Shown one piece after another: positions 25,815 through 38,766 of a stretch of DNA of 64,000 nt. The stretch comes from Luteimonas sp. MC1825. GTDB taxonomy: Bacteria > Pseudomonadota > Gammaproteobacteria > Xanthomonadales > Xanthomonadaceae. The translations under genes were made by a program, and so were the position numbers. The notes under the pieces were generated by a model, which searched no databases, was not told the DNA's origin, and saw only the letters and a list, made by a program, of their open reading frames with translations. The stretch is taken from the NCBI RefSeq assembly GCF_014764385.1, contig NZ_CP061714.1, positions 2,108,001 to 2,172,000 of the forward strand, in the 5' to 3' direction. Each line of letters opens with the position of its first letter. Position 1 is the first letter of the stretch.

Positions 25815-26476
<662 letters not shown>

Positions 26477-26477
<1 letters not shown>

Positions 26478-26833
26478 TGGCGGCACCCGGCTCGCGGTAC
26501 GTGCTCGCGGCGTTGCTCGCGGCGCTCGCCGCGCTGTTCGCGGCCTGGTTCAGCGCCGACCCGCGCTACCTGCAGGCGCTGGCGGTGTTCGCACTGCCGC
26601 CGTTGCTGCTGATGGCCGGCGTGCTCGCCGGCAGCCGGGTCGCGGTGTTCTGGTCCGGCGTGCTTGGCCTCGGCTGGTTCTGCCACGGCGTGATGGTCGG
26701 CTGGGAGCGCGCGGCCGGGCGTGGCTACGCGCTGGGCGAGGTGGCACTGGCGCTGGCCATCATCGTGGCGGCGAGCTGGCCGGGCCTGCAGGCGCGCTTC
26801 GGCCGTCGCGGTGCGCGCGGCGCGACGGACTAG
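26477..26833 (+). CDS. DUF2069 membrane protein
   Basis: A 118-aa protein with four predicted membrane helices (about residues 8-25, 31-50, 55-73 and 86-101). It has the DUF2069 look, including LGLGWFCHGVMVGWER. The gene follows wrbA in many gammaproteobacteria. Function unknown. Its start overlaps the wrbA stop, so translation is probably coupled. Confidence 0.85.
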
Positions 26834-26891
26834 AATGCGCACCCGGCCGGCGACACGCCCGCCACCGCGCACGGCATTCGAGGAACACGCG

Positions 26892-27377
26892 ATGGATGAA
26901 CTCCTGGTCGTCACCACCGGCGGCACGATCGACAAGGTCTATTTCGACGACAAGTCGGACTTCCAGGTCGGCGAACCGCAGATCGGCCGGATCCTCGAGG
27001 AACTCGGCGTGGCGTTCCGCTTCCGCGTGATTCCGATCATCCGCAAGGATTCGCTGCACATCGACAACGCCGACCGCGAACTGGTGCGCGCGACCATCGC
27101 CGCGCAGCCGGCGCGCCACGTGCTGATCACCCACGGCACCGACACCATGGTGGAGACCGCGCAGGCGCTGGCGTCGCTCACCGACCGCACGATCGTGCTG
27201 ACGGGCGCGCTGAATCCGGCGCGCTTCCGCGGCTCGGACGCCGAGTTCAACATCGGCACGGCGGTTGGCGCGGTGCAGTCGCTCGCGCCCGGGGTCTACA
27301 TCGCGATGAACGGCCGCATCTGGGACCCGCTCAAGGTGCGCAAGAACGTCGCCGCGAACCGCTTCGAGGCGACCTGA
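26892..27377 (+). CDS. Single-domain asparaginase-like protein
   Basis: A 161-aa protein equal to the N-terminal catalytic domain of type I/II L-asparaginases, which normally have about 330 aa and two domains. The two catalytic threonine motifs are present: VVTTGGTIDK near the N-terminus and HGTDTMVETAQAL at about residue 80. The C-terminal domain and its dimer-forming residues are absent. The stop is natural and followed by a strong hairpin, so this is a short form and not a frame-broken one. Start ATG has GAGGAA 7 nt upstream; a TAGAAT -10 candidate overlaps the preceding stop. Substrate is uncertain. Confidence 0.85.
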   Translation: MDELLVVTTGGTIDKVYFDDKSDFQVGEPQIGRILEELGVAFRFRVIPIIRKDSLHIDNADRELVRATIAAQPARHVLITHGTDTMVETAQALASLTDRTIVLTGALNPARFRGSDAEFNIGTAVGAVQSLAPGVYIAMNGRIWDPLKVRKNVAANRFEAT

Positions 27378-27410
27378 GCGCCACGCCGGCGCAACCCGCG
27401 GGCGTGGCGC
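27378..27410. terminator. Inverted repeat between convergent genes
   Basis: A perfect 10-bp inverted repeat, GCGCCACGCC and GGCGTGGCGC with a 13-nt loop, starts immediately after the asparaginase stop and faces the M28 stop. It is a candidate bidirectional terminator, although neither strand has a U-run. Confidence 0.5.
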
Positions 27411-27416
27411 GCGGCG

Positions 27417-30547
<3,131 letters not shown>

Positions 30548-30564
30548 TCAGATCAAGCGATCGA

Positions 30565-32892
<2,328 letters not shown>

Positions 32893-33150
32893 GTTGGATG
32901 GTCCCGGGAGATGTGGCGTTGCCGCTTGGCGGCTGTTGCCGGCAGGACGGCTGTCCGGGACCCCTCCCCGTTCACGATCCTGCCGGATGCGAAACGGACT
33001 GACCAGATTGTCCGCGAAGTGACGCTACGCGACAGCCTGGCGTTCACACAAGCGCAGGCACGCGCCGCGGCCACACCGGAAATGTGGACGACGTCTCAAA
33101 ACGCGAATTTCGGGGCCGCGAGCGACCCGCCGCAGCCCGGCGGGCCCCGC

Positions 33151-33702
33151 TCAGAGCATCCCGGTTTCCAGGCGCGCGGCCTCGGACATCATGTTGCGGC
33201 CCCACGGCGGGTCGAACACCAGCTCGACGTCGGCCTCGGCCACGGTCGGGATCATCTCCAGCTTGCTGCGCACGTCGTCCACCAGGATGTCGCCCATGCC
33301 GCAGCCGGGTGCGGTCAGCGTCATCTTGACGGCGACCTCGCGCTGGCCATCGTCGCGATGGGTGACCACGGCTTCGTAGACGAGCCCGAGGTCGACGACG
33401 TTGATCGGGATCTCGGGGTCGAAACAGGTGCGCAACTGCTGCCATACCAGCCGCTCGACCGCGGCATCGTCGGCACCTTCCTCGAGTTCGAGCGGTTCCG
33501 GCGGTTCCTTGCCGATCGCGTCGCCATCGGGCCCGGCGATGCGGAACAGGTTGCCCTCGATGTAGACGGTATAGCTGCCGCCCAGCGCCTGGGTGATGTA
33601 GCCGATGCTGCCGGCCGGCAACGTCACCTCGTCGCCCTGGGGGACGAGCACGGCGGCACAGTCGCGCTCGAGGCGCACGGGTTCGCTGCTGCGGGAGTAC
33701 AT
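33151..33702 (-). CDS. sufT: Fe-S cluster assembly protein SufT
   Basis: A 183-aa MIP18/DUF59 family protein that helps mature Fe-S proteins. The family core is visible: CFDPEIPINVVDLGLVYEAV at about residues 92-111 and the TAPGCGMGDILVDDV cysteine motif at about 129-143. An N-terminal extension typical of the long SufT form contains GSIGYITQALGGSYTVYIEG. No suf operon genes lie beside it here. A divergent promoter region with a dyad lies upstream. Confidence 0.93.
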   Translation of the reverse strand: MYSRSSEPVRLERDCAAVLVPQGDEVTLPAGSIGYITQALGGSYTVYIEGNLFRIAGPDGDAIGKEPPEPLELEEGADDAAVERLVWQQLRTCFDPEIPINVVDLGLVYEAVVTHRDDGQREVAVKMTLTAPGCGMGDILVDDVRSKLEMIPTVAEADVELVFDPPWGRNMMSEAARLETGML

Positions 33703-33748
33703 GTCGGGGATGTGTGGCCGAGGACGGCATGATGCAAGGCGCCCATTC

Positions 33749-33767
33749 TAGCGCCGCGAGGGCGCTA
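33749..33767. promoter_or_regulatory. Dyad between divergent sufT and a membrane-protein gene
   Basis: TAGCGCC-GCGAG-GGCGCTA forms a perfect 7-bp inverted repeat. Its arms overlap candidate -10 elements in both directions: TAGAAT on the minus strand toward sufT, and TATCCT on the plus strand. This is the position of a possible operator. No regulator is implied by the sequence. Confidence 0.4.
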
Positions 33768-33798
33768 TCCTGTGCCGCCCCGAGCGGTGCAGCGTTCC

Positions 33799-34200
33799 AT
33801 GACCCCAATGCGATCCCGGCTGGCGCCCACGCTGGCGCTGGCTGGCGGCATCGGTTTTGCCTGTGCCTGGGTGCTGCTGGCGCAGGCCACCGGCCGGCAG
33901 TGCAGCTGGATGGCGGTGCTGGCCGCGCTCGACGCCGCCCTGCTGCTGCGCATGGCGCGCATGCAGCCCGGCATGGCACGTGCCGCCTGGGGCGTGCTGG
34001 CAACGGCGCTGGCGATCGTGCTGGCCAACTGGGGCATCGTCGCCGCCGAACTCGGCAAGGTCACCGGCCTCGCGCCATGGACGTCGCTCGGCCGCCTCGG
34101 ATTCGAGCACGGCTGGCTGCTGGCGCGGCTGGCCAACGGCGCCGTCGACCTGGCGTGGCTGGGCGCGGGGGTCGTGGTGGCCGCGGTGACCTGCCGCTGA
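33799..34200 (+). CDS. Hypothetical four-helix membrane protein
   Basis: A 133-aa protein with four hydrophobic segments (about residues 9-27, 35-50, 60-82 and 108-128) and few charged residues. I do not recognise a family. The start MTPMRSRLAPTLALAGG is chosen; an ATG nine codons earlier is possible. It diverges from sufT and converges on pntB, with a hairpin between the two stops. Confidence 0.6.
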   Translation: MTPMRSRLAPTLALAGGIGFACAWVLLAQATGRQCSWMAVLAALDAALLLRMARMQPGMARAAWGVLATALAIVLANWGIVAAELGKVTGLAPWTSLGRLGFEHGWLLARLANGAVDLAWLGAGVVVAAVTCR

Positions 34201-34211
34201 GTCCGCGCGCG

Positions 34212-34239
34212 GCGCGCCCGCCAGGTGGCGGAGGCGCGC
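34212..34239. terminator. Bidirectional hairpin between convergent genes
   Basis: GCGCGCC-CGCC-AGGT-GGCG-GA-GGCGCGC forms an 11-bp interrupted stem filling the 40-bp gap between the hypothetical membrane-protein stop and the pntB stop. It is a probable shared terminator or mRNA end protector; no U-run is seen. Confidence 0.5.
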
Positions 34240-34240
34240 T

Positions 34241-35650
34241 TCAGTGCCCGCCGTCGAGCGCCTTGAGCTCCGCGACCAGCGCGCTGGCCACTTCCGCGCC
34301 ATCGCCATAGAGCATGCGCGTGTTGTCGGCGTAGAACAGCGCGTTCTCGATGCCGGCAAAGCCCGTGCCCTTGCCGCGCTTGATCACGATGGTGTTCTTC
34401 GAGTCGACCACGTCGAGCACCGGCATGCCGTAGATCGGGCTGGCCGGATCGGTCCGGGCCACCGGGTTGACCACGTCGTTGGCGCCGATCACCAGCGAGA
34501 CGTCGGTGTTGGGGAACTCGGGATTGATGTCGTCCATGTCGACGATCAGGTCGTAGGGCACGCCGGCTTCGGCCAGCAGCACGTTCATGTGCCCCGGCAT
34601 GCGCCCGGCGACGGGGTGGATGGCGAAGCGCACCTTCACCCCGCGCTCGATCAGCCGCTGGCTGAGCTCCCAGATCTTGTGCTGCGCCTGCGCCACGGCC
34701 ATGCCGTAACCCGGCACGATCACCACGCGTTCGGCGTAGGCCATCATCGCCGCGACGTCCGCGGCCTCGATCGGCTTCTGCGCGCCGGTGATCTCCTGCG
34801 CCTCGCCCGTGGCACCAAAGCTCGAGAACAGGACGCTGGCGATCGAGCGGTTCATGGCCTTGGCCATCAGCCGCGTCAGCAGCAGGCCGGCGGCGCCGAC
34901 CATCATGCCGGCGATGATCAGCGCCTCGTTGCCGAGCACATAGCCTTCGAAGGCCACCGCAAGGCCGGTCAGCGCGTTGTACAGCGAGATCACCACCGGC
35001 ATGTCGGCGCCACCGATGGGCAGCGTCATCAGCACGCCCAGGGCCAGCGCGACGATGAAGAACGCGACGATCACCGGCACGTCGAGGGTGTGGATGGCCA
35101 TCGCGCCCAGCACCACGGCAGCCAGGAACACGAGCGCGTTGAACACCTGCTGGCCCGGGAACGTGAAGCGCCGGTCCATGCGCCCGTCGAGCTTGGCCCA
35201 GGCGATGACCGAGCCCGACAGCGACACCGCGCCGATCAGCGCGCCCAGCGTGCCGAGTACCAGCGCGGTCATCGGCGGCGTGGCGTCAGGACCCGCTCCG
35301 GAGAAGCGCAGCAATTCGACGGCGCCGATGGCCGCGGCCGAACCGCCACCCATGCCGTTGAACAGGGCGACCATCTGCGGCATGTCGGTGATCGCCACCT
35401 TCTTGCCCCACACCCAGGTCGACGCGATGCCGATGACCGTGGCCAGCACGATCAGGCCGATGTTCTGCAGCCCCGGCATGAACAGCGTGGCGACGGTCGC
35501 GATCACCATGCCCAGCCCGGCCCAGCGGATGCCGCTGCGCGCGGTGCGCGGCGACGCCATGCGCTGCAGACCGAGCAGGAACAGGGTGGCGGCCACCAGG
35601 TAGCTGGCCTTGACCAGCAGCATCAGCACATCCGCGAGGTCCCAGGTCAC
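34241..35650 (-). CDS. pntB: NAD(P) transhydrogenase subunit beta
   Basis: Beta subunit of the proton-translocating transhydrogenase, which makes NADPH from NADH using the proton gradient. It is 469 aa. The N-terminal half is membrane-embedded (about nine helices). The C-terminal domain III binds NADP (IVPGYGMAVAQAQHKIWELS, about residues 312-331; VIGANDVVNPVART near 390). It overlaps pntAB by 4 bp (ATGA), so the two membrane parts are co-translated. Confidence 0.97.
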   Translation of the reverse strand: MTWDLADVLMLLVKASYLVAATLFLLGLQRMASPRTARSGIRWAGLGMVIATVATLFMPGLQNIGLIVLATVIGIASTWVWGKKVAITDMPQMVALFNGMGGGSAAAIGAVELLRFSGAGPDATPPMTALVLGTLGALIGAVSLSGSVIAWAKLDGRMDRRFTFPGQQVFNALVFLAAVVLGAMAIHTLDVPVIVAFFIVALALGVLMTLPIGGADMPVVISLYNALTGLAVAFEGYVLGNEALIIAGMMVGAAGLLLTRLMAKAMNRSIASVLFSSFGATGEAQEITGAQKPIEAADVAAMMAYAERVVIVPGYGMAVAQAQHKIWELSQRLIERGVKVRFAIHPVAGRMPGHMNVLLAEAGVPYDLIVDMDDINPEFPNTDVSLVIGANDVVNPVARTDPASPIYGMPVLDVVDSKNTIVIKRGKGTGFAGIENALFYADNTRMLYGDGAEVASALVAELKALDGGH

Positions 35651-35958
35651 GGCGCGGCGCCTGGCTTGGCGGCAGGCTTGGCGCTCGGCTTGAACATGTC
35701 CAGCATGCGCTCGGTGACGATGTAGCCGCCGGCCGCGTTGCCGGCGCCCAGCAGCACCGCGACGAACCCGATCGCCTTTTCCAGCGTGGTGTCGGCATGG
35801 CCCAGCACCAGCATGGCGCCGATCAGCACGATGCCGTGGATGAAGTTGCTGCCGGACATCAGCGGCGTGTGCAGGATCACCGGCACCCGCGAGATGATCA
35901 CGTTGCCGGCGATCGCCGCCAGCATGAAGATGTACAAGGCCACGAAACCGTCGCTCAT
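35647..35958 (-). CDS. pntAB: NAD(P) transhydrogenase subunit alpha, membrane part
   Basis: A 103-aa protein equal to the C-terminal membrane region of E. coli PntA, in the split three-subunit form of the enzyme. Three to four helices; family motif SGSNFIHGIVLIGAML. C-terminal tail rich in Lys/Pro/Ala. A strong TATGAT -10 candidate (35989-35994, minus strand) lies 31 bp upstream, so this gene and pntB probably have their own promoter. Confidence 0.95.
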   Translation of the reverse strand: MSDGFVALYIFMLAAIAGNVIISRVPVILHTPLMSGSNFIHGIVLIGAMLVLGHADTTLEKAIGFVAVLLGAGNAAGGYIVTERMLDMFKPSAKPAAKPGAAP

Positions 35959-35988
35959 CCGCTTTTTCCCCAGGCTGCCCTGCGCCCG

Positions 35989-36052
35989 ATCATAACCGCC
36001 GTGGCGGCGGGCGCGACGCCGCTGTCAACCGCGGGCGTCGCGACGCGTTGAC
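35989..36052. promoter_or_regulatory. Divergent control region of pntAB-pntB and the sigma-factor operon
   Basis: On the minus strand TATGAT (35989-35994) is a good -10 for pntAB. A perfect 12-bp palindrome GCGTCGCGACGC lies at 36035-36046. It is flanked by oppositely oriented GTCAAC (36024-36029) and GTTGAC (36047-36052). The arrangement resembles an operator in the 123-bp gap between divergent genes. The binding protein is unknown. Confidence 0.4.
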
Positions 36053-36081
36053 CACCCCGGACCCGAACCGGGAGGCGTGGA

Positions 36082-36711
36082 ATGGATGGCGGCATGCAGC
36101 AACACCGCGCGCCTGGCGTGCTGGCTATGCTGGACGGCATGGGCCATCCCGCCGACATGCCTGCCGCCGCCGCGCACGCCGCCGTTGCCGCGCCCGTGCC
36201 GCCGGCGGAGACGCTCGAGCAGTTCCTCGACGCCATCGCCCCGCGCGCGTTCCGCTTCGCCGAGGCCGGCCTGCGCCACCGCGACGACGCCATGGACGTG
36301 CTGCAGGACGCCATGGTGAAGATGCTCGGCTACCGCGAGCGTCCGGCGGCGGAATGGACGCCGCTGTTCTGGACCATCCTGCGCAGCCGGATCGTCGACG
36401 CGCAGCGTCGGCGCACGTTCCGGCTGGGCTGGCTGACCTCGGCGGACGAGCGCCAGGACGCCGGCGTGGAATGGGCCGACGACGGCCCCGGCCCGTCGCG
36501 CAGCCACGATGGCCGCGAGGCCTACGGGGTGTTCGCGGCGGCGTTGCGCGAACTCCCGCGGCGCCAGCGCGAGGCGTTCACCCTGCGCGTGCTGGAGGAG
36601 CTCGACGTCGCGACGACCGCGCGCGTCATGGGCTGCGGCGAGGGCTCGGTCAAGACACACCTGTCGCGCGCACGTGGCGCGCTGCAGAAGCGACTGGAGG
36701 ATTTCCGATGA
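36082..36711 (+). CDS. Sigma-70 family (ECF-like) RNA polymerase sigma factor
   Basis: A 209-aa sigma factor. Region 2 is visible at about residues 45-100 (AFRFAEAGLRHRDDAMDVLQ then SRIVDAQRRRTFR). Region 4 with its helix-turn-helix lies near the C-terminus (LRELPRRQREAFTLRVLEEL, then TARVMGCGEGSVKTHLSRAR). The ATG at 36082 has GGGAGG six nt upstream; a shorter start is possible since the first 35 residues are not conserved sigma sequence. It is followed with overlap by two small proteins. Confidence 0.88.
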   Translation: MDGGMQQHRAPGVLAMLDGMGHPADMPAAAAHAAVAAPVPPAETLEQFLDAIAPRAFRFAEAGLRHRDDAMDVLQDAMVKMLGYRERPAAEWTPLFWTILRSRIVDAQRRRTFRLGWLTSADERQDAGVEWADDGPGPSRSHDGREAYGVFAAALRELPRRQREAFTLRVLEELDVATTARVMGCGEGSVKTHLSRARGALQKRLEDFR

Positions 36712-37076
36712 CCACCCAAGACGATTTCGACCGCAAGGTGCGCACGCTGCATGCGCAGGCCGTGCGACAGGTGCCGACGCGCACCCTGGAACAGCTGCGC
36801 ATCCGCCGTGCCCGCGGCCTGTCGCCGGCGCCCGCGCGCGGCGCGCGGATCGCAGGCTGGTCGCTGGCGGCGGCCTGCACGGCGGTGTTCGCGCTCGCCG
36901 TCGGCCTGCGCCAGCCGGGAAGCGAGCAGGCCGTGACCGGCGCCGCGACCCTTGCCACGACCGCTGGCGCCGACGCCGGCGGCGAACCGTATGAAGCCTT
37001 CGCCACCCTCGACGAAGACCCCGACCTGTTCCTGTGGCTGGCGTCCCAGGACGCCCTGCCGCTGGCGATGGAGTAA
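36708..37076 (+). CDS. DUF3619-like single-pass membrane protein
   Basis: A 122-aa protein with a charged N-terminal cytoplasmic part (to about residue 45), one membrane helix (GWSLAAACTAVFALAVGL) and a short acidic outer part ending FLWLASQDALPLAME. It overlaps the sigma gene by 4 bp (ATGA). Position and topology suggest an anti-sigma or sigma-sensing role, but the family is uncharacterised and no known anti-sigma motif is seen. Confidence 0.75.
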   Translation: MTTQDDFDRKVRTLHAQAVRQVPTRTLEQLRIRRARGLSPAPARGARIAGWSLAAACTAVFALAVGLRQPGSEQAVTGAATLATTAGADAGGEPYEAFATLDEDPDLFLWLASQDALPLAME

Positions 37077-37082
37077 GACCAC

Positions 37083-37529
37083 ATGCACATCCGACGCCTT
37101 ACCGCCCTGCTGCTGCCGCTCGTGCTGGCGCTCGCCCTGCCCGTGGCCGCGCAGGCACCGCCAAGGAGCGAACCGCTCCCGGCCTGGGACCAGCTCGACA
37201 GCGAACAGCGCGAAACCCTGCTGGCACCGTTGAGGCAGCGCTGGGACGACAAGCCGGAACGCCGCGCCAGGATGCTGGCCCACGCGCGGCGCTGGCAGCA
37301 GATGACCCCGGAGCAGCGCGAGCGCGCGCGCCACGGCGCCGATCGCTGGCACGGCATGAGCCCGGCGGAACAGGCCGAAACGCGGGCGCTGTACGGCAAG
37401 CTGCGCACGTTGCCCGAGGCCGAGCGTCGCGCCCTGCGCGAGCGCTGGAAGGCAATGACGGCGGAGCAGCGCCGCGCCTGGGTCGCCGAGAACCCGCCGG
37501 CCGAGCGGTCGCCCGCCCCCCGGCGCTGA
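37083..37529 (+). CDS. DUF3106 periplasmic protein
   Basis: A 148-aa secreted protein with a signal peptide (cleavage near VAAQA, residue 25). The mature part is dominated by Arg/Glu/Gln/Trp-rich helical repeats such as MTPEQRERARHGADRWHGMS and MTAEQRRAWV. These resemble the repeated LTPEQR-type helices of DUF3106 and of CpxP/Spy-like proteins. Third gene of the sigma operon, 6 bp after the membrane protein. A periplasmic sensor or chaperone role is only an inference. Confidence 0.78.
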   Translation: MHIRRLTALLLPLVLALALPVAAQAPPRSEPLPAWDQLDSEQRETLLAPLRQRWDDKPERRARMLAHARRWQQMTPEQRERARHGADRWHGMSPAEQAETRALYGKLRTLPEAERRALRERWKAMTAEQRRAWVAENPPAERSPAPRR

Positions 37530-37571
37530 GCGTCGCGGGCCAGCGCGCGTGCGCTCCGGCGCGCGCCGCGC

Positions 37572-38666
37572 TCAGGCATCGCGCGGCGGCCAGGCAGTCT
37601 TTGCCAGCAGCTCGTCGCTCCAGTCGAACACCAGCGCGCCGTCGCGCAGCAGCAGCGAGGCGAAATTGAAGACGTTGCGCGCGAACATCTCGCTGGCGTG
37701 CACTGCGCCGCTGCTGGCCAGGTCCAGCGGGCCCGCGACGGTCACGCCATCGACGTCGACCGTCCGGCCCGGCTGGGTCGCCTCGCAGTTGCCACCCGTC
37801 TCGGCCGCCAGGTCGACGATCACGCTGCCGGCGCGCATGCCGGCCACCATCACCGCGCTGATGATCCGCGGTGCCGGTCGCCCGGGCACCGCCGCGGTGC
37901 AGACCACCACGTCGATGGTCTTCAGGTGTTCGCCGAGCCTGCGCTGCTGTTCAGCGCGCTCGTCTTCGGTGAGCTGGCGCGCGTAGCCGCCCTCGCCCGC
38001 CGCGCTCACGCCAAGATCGAGGAAGCGGCCGCCGAGCGATTCGATCTGCTCGCGGGTTTCCGGGCGTACGTCGAAACACTCGACCTGCGCGCCCAGGCGC
38101 CGTGCGGTGGCGACTGCCTGCAGGCCGGCCACGCCGGCACCGACCACCAGCACCTTCGAGGGGCGGATGGTGCCGGCGGCGGTGGTCAGCATCGGGAAGA
38201 AGCGTGGCGCCAGCTGCGCGCCCAGCAGCACGGCCTTGTAGCCGGCCATGCCGGCCTGCGAGCTGAGCACGTCCATCGCCTGGGCGCGGGTGGTGCGCGG
38301 CAGGCGCTCGAGTGGAAATGCCAGCAGGCCGGCGGCGCGGATCGCCTCGGCGCGCGCCGGTTCGGCCTCGGGTTGCAGCTGGCCGATGATCGCGGCTCCC
38401 CGCTTCAGCGTCGCCAGCACCGCGGGTGGCGGCGCCTGCACGCACAACACCAGGTCGGCATCGGCCAGCGCCGCGGCGCCGTCGTCGACCAGGGTCGCGC
38501 CCGCGTCGGCGTACGCGGCATCGCTGAAATGCGCGCGCGTGCCCAGCCCGCGTTCGACGAGCACGCCCGCGCCGGCGGCGACCAGCTTCCTGCAGGTCTC
38601 TGGAGTAAGCGCCACGCGCCGTTCAGCAGGCGCGGACTCGCGTGCAATGCCGATCTTGACTGCCAT
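37572..38666 (-). CDS. pntAA: NAD(P) transhydrogenase subunit alpha, NAD-binding part
   Basis: A 364-aa soluble domain I of the transhydrogenase, related to alanine dehydrogenase. It begins MAVKIGIARESAPAERRVAL. The NAD-binding Rossmann loop is VLVVGAGVAGLQAVATARRL at about residues 171-190. The RQD-type segment is AGYKAVLLGAQ. In most genomes pntAA is contiguous with pntAB-pntB; here 1.6 kb of opposite-strand genes separates them. GGGGGAG precedes the ATG. It needs its own promoter. Confidence 0.96.
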   Translation of the reverse strand: MAVKIGIARESAPAERRVALTPETCRKLVAAGAGVLVERGLGTRAHFSDAAYADAGATLVDDGAAALADADLVLCVQAPPPAVLATLKRGAAIIGQLQPEAEPARAEAIRAAGLLAFPLERLPRTTRAQAMDVLSSQAGMAGYKAVLLGAQLAPRFFPMLTTAAGTIRPSKVLVVGAGVAGLQAVATARRLGAQVECFDVRPETREQIESLGGRFLDLGVSAAGEGGYARQLTEDERAEQQRRLGEHLKTIDVVVCTAAVPGRPAPRIISAVMVAGMRAGSVIVDLAAETGGNCEATQPGRTVDVDGVTVAGPLDLASSGAVHASEMFARNVFNFASLLLRDGALVFDWSDELLAKTAWPPRDA

Positions 38667-38766
38667 GCCTGCTCCCCCGGATGCGCAGCGGCCATCCTAG
38701 CGAATGCACCGCTGCCGTGCGACGCGCGGCGGACGCGCGTGGAGTCGCGCAGGAGGCCTGGCGCGC

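Noticed and set aside
32893..33150. CRP/Clp-type site (TGTGA half) upstream of the S8 protease
   Set aside because: Only one half-site, TGTGA near 33050, without the TCACA partner at the right spacing. Too weak to call.
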